Below, one piece after another: positions 24,658-33,160 of a DNA stretch of 64,000 nucleotides. The translations under genes and the position numbers were made by a program. The stretch is from Lachnoanaerobaculum sp. OBRC5-5 (GTDB taxonomy: Bacteria > Bacillota > Clostridia > Lachnospirales > Lachnospiraceae): the NCBI RefSeq assembly GCF_000296385.1, contig NZ_JH815185.1:886317-950316 (forward strand). Reading direction: 5' to 3'. The notes under the pieces were generated by a model, which worked only from the letters and a program-made list of their open reading frames with translations, had not been told where the DNA came from and searched no databases. Each line of letters opens with the position of its first letter. Position 1 is the stretch's first letter.

Positions 24658-25764
24658 CTAAATCAACATATCTGCAAATGTTTGTAACATAGTATTTGCT
24701 TGCTGATAATTTTTCATTTGTCTGTCCACTTCTATATTTATATGTGGAATACCTGCCTCGTCTGCCGCTCTCTTTATCGGCACATAATCAAACTCCTCAG
24801 GATCGCAGAATTTAGTCATAAGAACAACTATACCATCTGCTTTTTTCTTCTTTGCTTCTTCAATTATAAAGCTTACTCTTTTTTTATCTCTGTCATACAG
24901 TAGTGAGCAATTATCCATTTCCGAGAATTTCTTTGCTAAAGCATATAAATCATTTCCGCTTGTAATGTCTGTTCTATATTGTCTTGATTCATAAGCTATA
25001 TCATCACCTACTATCTGCAGATTATTACTGTCAAATATATTAAGTAAATCCGGTGCATCAGCCAATATTCCTGTTGTATAAACTCTCAGCTTCTTAGAAA
25101 TCTTTCCTTCTTTTTTAATAAGCTCGATAAGTTCCTTAACAAGTTCTGTATGCTCTTCTTTAAGCATAAACCATGCACTCTTAAATACTGCACTTCTGTC
25201 TGCTGCAGATACTTCATAATCTTCTGAAATCTTTGAGAATTCTCTCATTACCCTATTATGTTCATTATAGATTTCATATGTTTTTTTAAGTTTACTCTCA
25301 TCAAACTTTTCACCTGTGATATTCTCCAGGTCATTTATTACTCTCTTATACATTTCAACAGTAAAATCAACCGCATAATCAGGTTTTCTGTTTTGTGGAT
25401 AAGTCATCGGTATAAACGGAATATCTTTTACGGCATATTTCCAGTTCTGACCTAAAGTTTTAAGCGAATCACAAAGTGACGGAACTACTATTGCACTTAC
25501 TCCGGAATAATTTCCCTTTATTCCAAGCTCCAATATAGTCTGCATTATTGAGCAAATAAATGCAGGATAATATTTCTTTGACTCGTTTATTTCAATATCT
25601 GCTCCCCATACTCCCATCGGTACAAATCCAAAAGCATGAATTATCTCCTCAGGTGTATATACAGGTGCAACAGCTATAACTTTCTTTCCTTCTGAGAGGT
25701 ATTTATCGAGCTGTTCCTTTGGAGACACACTAACCTTTTTTAAAGTTTCTAAACAATGCCACAT
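24658..25764 (-). CDS. 2-hydroxyacyl-CoA dehydratase, beta-type subunit (HgdB/HadC/FldC)
   Basis: A 368-residue D-component subunit of the 2-hydroxyacyl-CoA dehydratase family. The blocks APVYTPEEIIHAFGFVPMGVWG, FICSIMQTILELG and VVPSLCDSLKTLGQNWK hold the conserved Cys that bind a [4Fe-4S] cluster, and VLMTKFCDPEEFDYVPIK is the late cluster motif. With its partner and activator it removes water from a 2-hydroxyacyl-CoA through a ketyl radical. It follows the alpha subunit by 10 nt. The substrate range (aromatic, branched or short) is not readable from sequence. Confidence 0.92.
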   Translation of the reverse strand: MWHCLETLKKVSVSPKEQLDKYLSEGKKVIAVAPVYTPEEIIHAFGFVPMGVWGADIEINESKKYYPAFICSIMQTILELGIKGNYSGVSAIVVPSLCDSLKTLGQNWKYAVKDIPFIPMTYPQNRKPDYAVDFTVEMYKRVINDLENITGEKFDESKLKKTYEIYNEHNRVMREFSKISEDYEVSAADRSAVFKSAWFMLKEEHTELVKELIELIKKEGKISKKLRVYTTGILADAPDLLNIFDSNNLQIVGDDIAYESRQYRTDITSGNDLYALAKKFSEMDNCSLLYDRDKKRVSFIIEEAKKKKADGIVVLMTKFCDPEEFDYVPIKRAADEAGIPHINIEVDRQMKNYQQANTMLQTFADMLI

Positions 25765-25774
25765 AGTCTCCCCC

Positions 25775-27004
25775 TTAAATTTCCTTATTTACTTCCATAA
25801 TTTCTGTCAGACCTTGAACTCTTGTATCATATTGAGCTTCAGAGAAGTTTCTTGGATCAGCCTGATCTCCGTCAAAACTTACAACGGGAATTCCACACTC
25901 CTCACCGATTTGTCTGCTCATCTCAGACATAAATCCCGACCAAAGTTTACAAGATCTGTTTGTATGTACAAGAAGTCCTTCAACACTGTTATCTTTACAA
26001 AGCTTTGTTCTCTTATCTCTTGCATGTTCTATATTCATACAATTAGGAACATTTGCATATGCCCTGCACATTCCGTCAAAGTCATCATAAATAAATCCGA
26101 AAGCATCAGCATATATAGTTGTAACCATATTTATTCCACGACTCTTAAGTCCGGTAGCTGTAGCACGAAGCCATGGCCAACATGCTATACCTTCAAACAT
26201 AATTCTGTATTTTTCTTCACCTTTAAATGTAGACTCACCTTTTTCATGATTTTCTTTATACTCTTTAAGCAAAGTCTCCATTGCCTCCGCCGCTTCAAGC
26301 TTTCCTCTGGCTGTAACCATAACAGCCATATGATTTAATAAATCAAATCCGTTAAATGGTGACGGTGAATACTTAGCTGTAGCAGTTGCCTCAAGCCATG
26401 CTCTGGAGCTTCTGCCTGATATCTTTCTTACCTCTTCGTATCTTTCATTACTCCACTTTTTACCTGTAATCTCCTCTAATTGATGTATTGCATCCCAGAA
26501 TTGATTTCTGATATAAGCTGTCATTGCCTCTGAAACTTCATAATCAGGATTAAAAGGAATATCTATCATAATCATAGGAATATTCAATTCTTTAGCAATG
26601 TTCTCATACCATTTAATCATACAGTTACATATATTATTACAACATAGAACGAAATCCGGTTGTGGCATATCTTGTTCCGGTGCTTCCTTAAGCTTCATAT
26701 ATGCAAGAGATATTCTGGCATATGCACATATATCATTAGAATATCCATCGCCTTCACTCTCACTACACATTCGTTCTCCACCACCTCTGGCTGCAATTCC
26801 GGCTGCCTGATTTTCAGGATAACATACATACAATCCTAATGTTTCAGGAATCTCTACCGGAAAGTTACTTGCGCACCATCCTACCAATTCGCCTCGCTTT
26901 TTAGCCTCTACGCAGTCACTGTATGCCTTTGCTGCTATCTTACCCAATCTGGCTTTTGCACTGTTTGGATCTATAATAGGCTTTTGTTTTTTAGCTTCTT
27001 CCAC
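25775..27004 (-). CDS. 2-hydroxyacyl-CoA dehydratase, alpha-type subunit (HgdA/HadB/FldB)
   Basis: A 409-residue partner subunit. It shows CASNFPVEIPETLGLYVCYPENQAAG near the start in three conserved blocks, the Cys pair in DFVLCCNNICNCM and the later HTNRSCKLWSGFMSEM and FDGDQADPRNF motifs, all typical of HgdA-like proteins. Start is GTG at 27004 behind AGGAGG. It lies 30 nt after the activator gene. It carries the second iron-sulphur cluster and the acyl-CoA site of the dehydratase. Confidence 0.92.
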   Translation of the reverse strand: MEEAKKQKPIIDPNSAKARLGKIAAKAYSDCVEAKKRGELVGWCASNFPVEIPETLGLYVCYPENQAAGIAARGGGERMCSESEGDGYSNDICAYARISLAYMKLKEAPEQDMPQPDFVLCCNNICNCMIKWYENIAKELNIPMIMIDIPFNPDYEVSEAMTAYIRNQFWDAIHQLEEITGKKWSNERYEEVRKISGRSSRAWLEATATAKYSPSPFNGFDLLNHMAVMVTARGKLEAAEAMETLLKEYKENHEKGESTFKGEEKYRIMFEGIACWPWLRATATGLKSRGINMVTTIYADAFGFIYDDFDGMCRAYANVPNCMNIEHARDKRTKLCKDNSVEGLLVHTNRSCKLWSGFMSEMSRQIGEECGIPVVSFDGDQADPRNFSEAQYDTRVQGLTEIMEVNKEI

Positions 27005-27034
27005 TGGTTTCCTCCTACTTTTTAATATAAAAAT

Positions 27035-27805
27035 TTATGACTTTTTAAAGCCGTATATTGCGGCTCCAAGTGCTCCCATAAGTTGAGCGTTCTTACTAAA
27101 CACTATATCTACACCAAGTTCTTTACTCATAGCATTTCTAACACCTGAGTTTTTAGCTACACCGCCACTCATACATACTTCTTCAACTATTCCGACTCTC
27201 TTAGCTAAAGCGGCAACTCTTATCGCAACAGATTTACATATTCCGGCTACCAAGTCCGGGATATTCCTTCCTGTAGCAAGCTGAGATATAACCTCCGACT
27301 CCGCAAAAACTGTACATGTACTTGATATATTTGCAGGATTATCAGATTTTGACGCCTCAATCTCCAACTCATCTATTTGAAGATTAAGAATATTAGCCAT
27401 CACATCAAGAAATCTTCCGGTTCCTGCAGCGCACTTATCATTCATAACAAAATTTGTCATTTTACCGTTAGCTGCAAGTGATATTACTTTCGCATCCTGT
27501 CCACCGATATCTATTACCGTTCTGACATTAGTAAACTCTTTATGTACTCCAAGCGCGTGGCACGTCAACTCACTGACTTTATAATCAGCCAAATCGTAGT
27601 TCATTCTTCCATAACCTGTAGCAACTACCGACTTAATATCTTTTAATTCCAGTTTTGAAGAGTTTAGTACATTATTTACAGCTTCTTCTACACCGGCTGT
27701 TCCCACAGTTGCTACAACTATTGAAGAAGCTACTATGTTTTCTCCATCCTCCAATATTACAGCCTTTGAAGTGGTTGATCCGATATCAACACCTAATGTG
27801 TACAT
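27035..27805 (-). CDS. 2-hydroxyacyl-CoA dehydratase activator (HgdC/HadI/FldI)
   Basis: A 256-residue ASKHA-fold ATPase that injects one electron into the dehydratase. Phosphate motif GVDIGSTTSKAV, the second phosphate loop DIGGQDAKVI and the two cluster-binding Cys in DKCAAGTGRFL and EVCMSGGVAKN are intact; a homodimer shares one [4Fe-4S] cluster. It is oxygen-sensitive in known cases. The ATG at 27805 has AAAGGAG before it, so the in-frame upstream start at 27841, lying in the operator, is rejected. First gene of the operon. Confidence 0.93.
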   Translation of the reverse strand: MYTLGVDIGSTTSKAVILEDGENIVASSIVVATVGTAGVEEAVNNVLNSSKLELKDIKSVVATGYGRMNYDLADYKVSELTCHALGVHKEFTNVRTVIDIGGQDAKVISLAANGKMTNFVMNDKCAAGTGRFLDVMANILNLQIDELEIEASKSDNPANISSTCTVFAESEVISQLATGRNIPDLVAGICKSVAIRVAALAKRVGIVEEVCMSGGVAKNSGVRNAMSKELGVDIVFSKNAQLMGALGAAIYGFKKS

Positions 27806-27822
27806 AAATTTCTCCTTTATAT

Positions 27823-27843
27823 CTTGTCTACTAGTATACAAGT
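27823..27843. promoter_or_regulatory. palindromic operator at the dehydratase operon start
   Basis: ACTAGTATACAAGT (27830-27843) matches the site at 22184 at 13 of 14 bases and extends to a longer dyad, CTTGTCTACTAGTATACAAG. It contains TATACT on the minus strand, a plausible -10. Likely target of the neighbouring GntR protein. Confidence 0.72.
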
Positions 27844-28123
27844 AATCCCAAAAAATAAATGTGTTAATAATATAACCAACATCTATGTTATAATATTATC
27901 AATTCTTAATATTTTTGTAAATATGCATTTTTACTATATTTACATGTGAATTTTCATTTATTTTTTCATCTATTTATTATTTCATCTTATTTTTTGTATG
28001 TTTAGCATATTATTATAATTTTTCATTATAATATTGCACTATAATATTAATACACTTCAGATCCATGTAGTAAACTTTACTATATTGATAAAGATTGCAA
28101 AACTTAAGTTTTTTTTGCATTTT
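27844..28123. other. AT-rich gap between the regulator and the operon
   Basis: No gene seen in 280 bp, which is above 80 percent A+T. It contains the promoter region of the dehydratase operon and the 3' end of the regulator transcript. Confidence 0.6.
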
Positions 28124-28810
28124 TTATGATATGAAATATTTGGGATATTGCTTTATTGCACTTTCATATATATCTGTAATTGTTTCTAAGTGTGCAGCCA
28201 TGCACTCCTGTGCTTTATAAAGGTCGTTACTCTTTATCCCTTTTACTATATTCTTATGTTCCTCTACAAGCTCATGTATACGATCTGCAAACTTAACATC
28301 AAAGTTTCTCCACCTGGAAATGTGAAGCATGATATCACTCAGAATTACAACTAACGCGTATCTGTTCACACTGTCTATCATCGTTTTATGAAATTCACTA
28401 TCAAGTATTCCAAATCTACGCGAATATGTCTTCTCATCTATATACTTCTCTTCTTCTTCAATATTCTTCTCAAGCTTTTTTACCAATTCCAATCTCGCAG
28501 ACTCATCCAACTTGGTAAACATCTCATATATAACTTCTTTTTCTACCGCTGTTCTAAGCATTAACAGATCTGATATATAATTTAAATCAATTTGTGTTAC
28601 ATAGGTACCTCTCTGAGGTCTTACTTCTACAAATTTCAGTTGTGCCAACTTTGTAAAAGCATTTCTTATTATTGATCTTGATACACCGTAATCTATACAC
28701 ATTTGATTTTCACTGATAAGCTGTCCCGGTTCAAGTTCAAGTCGAATTATTCTTTTTAAAATACTCTTATAAACTTCTTCTGCTGTATATACTTTTTTCT
28801 CTTCTGTCAT
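28124..28810 (-). CDS. GntR-family regulator with FCD domain
   Basis: A 228-residue regulator of the FadR subfamily: winged helix at about 10-75 (ENQMCIDYGVSRSIIRNAF, then VEVRPQRGTYVT) and an all-helical FCD ligand domain at 80-220 with the metal-binding type residues Asp/His (DSEFHKTMI, HIHE/EEHKNI). Such proteins bind short palindromes and release them on binding an organic acid. The two ACTWGTATACAAGT palindromes in the next operon are the likely targets. Its own promoter has TATAAT at 28864-28869. Confidence 0.92.
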   Translation of the reverse strand: MTEEKKVYTAEEVYKSILKRIIRLELEPGQLISENQMCIDYGVSRSIIRNAFTKLAQLKFVEVRPQRGTYVTQIDLNYISDLLMLRTAVEKEVIYEMFTKLDESARLELVKKLEKNIEEEEKYIDEKTYSRRFGILDSEFHKTMIDSVNRYALVVILSDIMLHISRWRNFDVKFADRIHELVEEHKNIVKGIKSNDLYKAQECMAAHLETITDIYESAIKQYPKYFIS

Positions 28811-28895
28811 TACATTTATTCCTTAAAACTATTTTCTAACCGATTGATTAAGTTTCTAAGTAAATTATACTACAAAAATCATTTTTTTCTCAAAC

Positions 28896-28924
28896 AAAAA
28901 AAGAAAGACCGAAGTCTTTCTTTA
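28896..28924 (-). terminator. terminator after the DUF5684 gene
   Basis: AAAGAAAGAC and GTCTTTCTTT around CGAA, then a TTTTTTTG run on the minus strand, 16 nt past the stop of the 28940 gene. Confidence 0.85.
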
Positions 28925-28939
28925 TAATCAATAAACTTA

Positions 28940-29392
28940 TTAATACTGTGATCCACTCTCTGTGAATACATTTCCCTGATACTGTGCATCACCGAAGCCG
29001 AGAATAATCTCACATACGAACGGTAAAAAGAATAAGCCTATTGCGAATCCTACATCATATCCGAAAGCTTTTGCTTTCCAATAGCAGAATCTTGCTCTTG
29101 CAACAATGAAGAGTACCAAGAATGCAAAGCTTACCAAACCGAATAAGAAACCGATAAATCCGCCTACACCTGCTATCAATGCTACTATTCTTGAAAGAAT
29201 GAATGCACACCAGAAGTAAATAATATACTTCTGATCCCATGTCTTTCCTGCGTAAAGATAATCATTATAAAATGGAATAATTGATTTCCATCCTTCAATA
29301 TTCATCTTCTCAAAGACCTTGAACATTCCTACAACTGCAAGTGCGTAGAGAATAAACGAAAAACAATTAACAAAGAACTGCAATACACCCAT
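28940..29392 (-). CDS. DUF5684-type small membrane protein
   Basis: A 150-residue protein with four hydrophobic helices. The motif GWKSIIPFYNDYLYAGKTW after the first helix is the mark of the DUF5684 family, often found beside signal peptidases or secreted proteins. The C-terminal tail after residue 135 is polar. Single gene with its own terminator. Function unknown. Confidence 0.75.
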   Translation of the reverse strand: MGVLQFFVNCFSFILYALAVVGMFKVFEKMNIEGWKSIIPFYNDYLYAGKTWDQKYIIYFWCAFILSRIVALIAGVGGFIGFLFGLVSFAFLVLFIVARARFCYWKAKAFGYDVGFAIGLFFLPFVCEIILGFGDAQYQGNVFTESGSQY

Positions 29393-29571
29393 AATTTTGC
29401 CTCCTAAAACAGTTTCTTGTAGTGATAAAACGCATTAAATTTTTATCAATACTTTTTAAAGTATATAGTAATTTTTATTATTCCGCAACAAATTTATATT
29501 CTAAATTTTCTTACTTTTTTATAACATTATCCTTATTCATAAATAATTTTATTTTAAATTCCGGCTTTACT

Positions 29572-30501
29572 TTAATATAATTCATTTACAGCCATCTTAT
29601 ATTCTTTCAGTCCACCGGATTTTCTTATCTTTTTCAGTATTTTAGCATATCTGTCATCATCACCAAGTATCATTCCCCAGATTTCTTTGAGTTTAAACAA
29701 AGTATTTCTTTCTCCGAAATCCAAAGACATATACTCTTCAACTATATCATCCAAAAATGCTACCGTCCTTTCAATACAGATGTTTTCTTTATTTTCCTTT
29801 ATGGACTCGGACAGTAGAGGATTTCTTACCAAACCTCTTCCAATCATAATTCCTGTAACCTTCTCATCAAAAATTTTTGTTTTCAAAACATTGATATCGT
29901 CTAATATCTTTATATCACCGTTATATATAATATTCTGTTCCAAAGTATTACACGCTTGTGTAAATGAAGGTAAGTGTATATTATTTTTATAAAAATCACT
30001 TCGTAGTCTCGGATGAATTATTATTTCATTAAAATCATATTTTTCATATACTTTCAGTAAATCATCCCACTCTCCATAATCCGAAAAACCTATTCTTGTT
30101 TTTACAGAAATTGTTATATTGTTTTTCTTTTCAAATATTTCATAAAAGAATCTGTCTAACGCTTCAGGGTTCTGTAAAAAACCTGAGCCGCGTCCCTTTG
30201 ATGTTACAGTGCCTGACGGGCAGCCGAGATTTATATTAAATTCACTATAACCCATCTCTTCTATTTCATCTACCAGCTTTAAAAAATCTTCTGCACTGTT
30301 TGTAAGGATTTGCGGTATCAAATATTGTCCCTTATTGTACTCTGTATTTAATTCCATTAATTCGGATTTTGAAAACCCTTTTTTCATATGCGGTGTAATG
30401 AAAGGTGTAAAAAATTTGTCCACTCCGCTAAAATGCTTTATATATACCTTTCTGAAAACATAATTTGTCACACCCTCCATAGGTGCCATGTATATCTCCA
30501 T
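29572..30501 (-). CDS. dus: tRNA-dihydrouridine synthase (Dus family)
   Basis: A 309-residue flavoenzyme that reduces uridine to dihydrouridine in tRNA D arms. The start MAPMEGVTNYVFR, the catalytic-loop Cys in NLGCPSGTVTSKGRGSG, TRIGF and GIMIGRGLVRNP are typical. It is at the short end of the family and lacks a long C-terminal RNA-binding region, nearer to the Clostridial Dus group than to DusB. ATG 30501 after AGGAG is chosen above an in-frame TTG. Confidence 0.92.
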   Translation of the reverse strand: MEIYMAPMEGVTNYVFRKVYIKHFSGVDKFFTPFITPHMKKGFSKSELMELNTEYNKGQYLIPQILTNSAEDFLKLVDEIEEMGYSEFNINLGCPSGTVTSKGRGSGFLQNPEALDRFFYEIFEKKNNITISVKTRIGFSDYGEWDDLLKVYEKYDFNEIIIHPRLRSDFYKNNIHLPSFTQACNTLEQNIIYNGDIKILDDINVLKTKIFDEKVTGIMIGRGLVRNPLLSESIKENKENICIERTVAFLDDIVEEYMSLDFGERNTLFKLKEIWGMILGDDDRYAKILKKIRKSGGLKEYKMAVNELY

Positions 30502-30515
30502 AAATCTCCTCAAAT

Positions 30516-30544
30516 CAAAAAATAGAGGGCAAACAACCCTCTAT
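30516..30544 (-). terminator. terminator after the carbohydrate-binding lipoprotein gene
   Basis: ATAGAGGG pairs with CCCTCTAT; TTTTTTG follows on the minus strand. It lies between the lipoprotein gene and dus. Confidence 0.8.
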
Positions 30545-30584
30545 CTAAGTTTATCATTTTATATGCATTTATCAAATATAATTT

Positions 30585-32141
30585 TTAATTATTTTCTGTC
30601 TGTGATGAATCACTGCTTGGCGGCTCCGGCATTTCAAGTTCATTGCCGTTTGCATCGGTAGGCTTTTGTGGCGGCTCTCCTGTAGGAGGATTTCCTCCCG
30701 GACCTCCGTTTCCATCCGGTCCACCTTGACCTCCCATGCCTCCACCGGTACTTTCACCGATAGTATTTCCACCTGCTGTTATAGTTACCTCATCACTGTT
30801 ATCTCCTGCAGTTACCGTATATGTTTCTCCTGTGGTTAACTTATCTGAAGATATAACCGCAAAACTGAATGACTTGGCTGCCGTATAACTTACAACGACA
30901 TTACCGCTCTTATCGGTTACCTTTATCTCCGTTCCTGCCTCAAGCGTACTTGAATAGTAAGCCGTTATAAAGTTCTGTGTTGAATTGCTTGAAAATGTCT
31001 GTGACATCTCCTGAACACCTGTACTTACAAATGTACCGCTTGAAATAGTTGCTTCACCATTGTAATCAAGTGCAACGTCCGGACCTGAAGTAGCTCCTGA
31101 TATATATACAGTTCCTCCTTCAATATATACCTGACCGTTTGAATCAATACCGTCTGCTCCTGCATCTACATTCACCACACCGCCTGCGATCTTTAAGTAC
31201 GTATCAGCCTGGTTCTCCTCTCCATATGCTTCCTTTTCTTCATCTGAGGCACTGTCATCCAGAAGACCTCTTGCATTAAGACCGTCATCTGTTGCAACAA
31301 TATCAATATTTCCACCGTTAATATCAATAGTAACAGCCTCAAGACCTTCACCGGCCTTCTCTATATTAATATTTCCGATGTTTATTACCAGCGCTCCGTC
31401 TGTTGTGATTCCGTCATCTTCCGCATTTATAGTTATATTTGCATTTTCAATAGTAACAGAGTCTTTACCCTTTATAGCCTTATCTACAGAATCAATAGTG
31501 ATATTTCCTCCAAGTATAATAAGGTTGTCTTTGGATTTTATTGCCGCTGCATAATTAGAATCAATGTTTAGGCTTCCGTTTCCGTTAATAGTTAAATTGT
31601 TTTTAACAAAAAGTGTTGCATCAGGCTCATCTTCACCGTCTGCATACTCATAGCTTGTTCCGTCACTGAGTATATTTGTTGTTCCGTCTACAAGTGTAAT
31701 TACAACTTTCTTTCCTGTAGCTGCATTAATAGCTGACGATGTGGTATTTGTAATATTTACACCGTTGAATACCAGGTGTACCACATCCTCATCAACGACT
31801 TCAGTTATTATCTGTCCGTCAAAGTCTCCGCTGAGAACATATGTACCCGCCTTTGTTATTTTAATATTTCCGTCTTCAAATGTAGCACCGTCACCTGTTA
31901 TATTGGCACTACCTGCACTGAGTTCAATCTTCGTATCTGAGTCTGAATATGAAGTATCCAGATCTTCATCCGAGTACTCACCAACTGTTGTTATACTTGA
32001 AGTATCGGTTGCAGTAGTTTCGCTCTGCTGCATTGTAGTTTCTGTTGTAGTTGTTGTCTTGTTATTTGAACAACCTACTATTGCTAATCCAAGTGCAATA
32101 GTTATAAGCCAAGCACACATTTTCTTTTTATTCTTTTTCAT
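30585..32141 (-). CDS. carbohydrate-binding beta-helix lipoprotein (Cthe_2159 type)
   Basis: A 518-residue lipoprotein: signal peptide with lipobox AIVGC at about residue 24, a Thr/Ser-rich linker, then short repeated strands with INGNGSLNID, GGNITIDS, NGGNIDIVATDDGLNAR and similar turns (about 95-400), as in the right-handed beta-helix of the DUF4353/Cthe_2159 family, which binds acidic polysaccharides such as polygalacturonate with calcium. The C-terminus is Gly/Pro-rich. It is displayed on the outer face of the membrane. Single gene. Confidence 0.85.
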   Translation of the reverse strand: MKKNKKKMCAWLITIALGLAIVGCSNNKTTTTTETTMQQSETTATDTSSITTVGEYSDEDLDTSYSDSDTKIELSAGSANITGDGATFEDGNIKITKAGTYVLSGDFDGQIITEVVDEDVVHLVFNGVNITNTTSSAINAATGKKVVITLVDGTTNILSDGTSYEYADGEDEPDATLFVKNNLTINGNGSLNIDSNYAAAIKSKDNLIILGGNITIDSVDKAIKGKDSVTIENANITINAEDDGITTDGALVINIGNINIEKAGEGLEAVTIDINGGNIDIVATDDGLNARGLLDDSASDEEKEAYGEENQADTYLKIAGGVVNVDAGADGIDSNGQVYIEGGTVYISGATSGPDVALDYNGEATISSGTFVSTGVQEMSQTFSSNSTQNFITAYYSSTLEAGTEIKVTDKSGNVVVSYTAAKSFSFAVISSDKLTTGETYTVTAGDNSDEVTITAGGNTIGESTGGGMGGQGGPDGNGGPGGNPPTGEPPQKPTDANGNELEMPEPPSSDSSQTENN

Positions 32142-32292
32142 ATTGTACCTCGTTTCTAAAATGGGGTTTGTTGTTTATGCTCTGTATTATCTACAAAAGA
32201 TATGTTCAAAATGTGTGCTTCAAGTGTAAAGTTTGTGTTTTTCTTACTTTTCCATAACGGAATACGTAAAGTTTTCTGCGAGCATTATACTA

Positions 32293-32322
32293 AAAAAGCA
32301 GACAGGCAATATCCCTGTCCGC
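32293..32322 (-). terminator. terminator after the choline-binding-like gene
   Basis: GCGGACAGG pairs with CCTGTCTGC on the minus strand (one G-T pair), followed by TTTTTTAG. Confidence 0.85.
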
Positions 32323-32338
32323 TTGAATAATTCTTGAA

Positions 32339-32917
32339 TTATTTTGCTACATAAACTCCGTCATTATTTACATAGTAACCGTCAGGAGTTGTTGCATTGT
32401 ACCACATAGCACCATTAGCATCGAAATAGTACCAAAGATGTGTATTCTCTGTGAGTAACCAACCGATGTTCATATGTCCGTCATCATGTAAGTAGTACCA
32501 GTTGTTATTGATATGTAACCATGAAGTATACATATAACCGTCTGCATTGAAATAATACCATTTAGAATCCTTGAATACCCAAGTATTCTTTGCATAATTT
32601 CCTGCACCATAGTTTAACCACCAGCCGTTAGCATCCTTTACCCATGTGCCTGCTGAAGAACTTAAAGTAGATACTGAGCTGCTTCTTCTGTTACTTGAAC
32701 CTGAACCGCCTGATGATGAAGAACCGCCTCTTCCTCTTCCTGAACTTGAAGGTGTTGCTACAGATGGTGTTGAAGGTGTTGCTGTTGATGATGTTGCCAC
32801 TACTGCAGCAGTACTTCTTGACGGTATAATAATTGTTGATGGAGCTGCATTAGCTGCAAAAACCGCTCCAAATGTTAAACCTAATCCTAATGTAAGTGTC
32901 GCTATTAAACGTTTCAT
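32339..32917 (-). CDS. secreted protein with choline-binding-like repeats
   Basis: A 192-residue secreted protein: signal peptide (residues 1-25, ending ANAA), a Ser/Thr/Gly-rich linker, and four to five C-terminal cell-wall-binding repeats of about 20 residues (WVKDANGWWLNYG, WVFKDSKWYYFNADGYMYT, WLHINNNWYYLHDDGHMN, LWYYFDANGAMW). These are the Trp/Tyr/Gly repeats of choline- or glucan-binding proteins. No enzyme domain is present. ATG 32917 has GGAGGG in front. It may be a wall-binding or adhesive factor. Confidence 0.85.
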   Translation of the reverse strand: MKRLIATLTLGLGLTFGAVFAANAAPSTIIIPSRSTAAVVATSSTATPSTPSVATPSSSGRGRGGSSSSGGSGSSNRRSSSVSTLSSSAGTWVKDANGWWLNYGAGNYAKNTWVFKDSKWYYFNADGYMYTSWLHINNNWYYLHDDGHMNIGWLLTENTHLWYYFDANGAMWYNATTPDGYYVNNDGVYVAK

Positions 32918-32929
32918 ATATCCCTCCAT

Positions 32930-33127
32930 ATATCAAATTAATTTAATATTTCTTAACGAAACATTTAGGATAATAACATCATTCAGCAAATAATGCAATG
33001 CAAATTACCTTTCTAAAAAATTACAACTTTCTTACATAATCAAATGTAATCTGTGAAACACATATATTTACTGATACAATTAATTAACATATGTTAAATT
33101 CTATTGTTTAAATAGTTTTAACATAAC
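32930..33127. other. intergenic region with a TTAACATATGTTAA palindrome
   Basis: Contains a perfect 14-bp palindrome (33084-33097) upstream of the choline-binding-like gene. No gene seen. Confidence 0.5.
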
Positions 33128-33154
33128 ATAAAAGGGAAGGCATAACCTCCCCTT
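33128..33154 (-). terminator. terminator after uxuA
   Basis: AAGGGGAGG pairs with CCTTCCCTT on the minus strand (one G-T pair), then TTATGTT. It lies 6 nt after the uxuA stop. Confidence 0.8.
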
Positions 33155-33160
33155 AAAACC

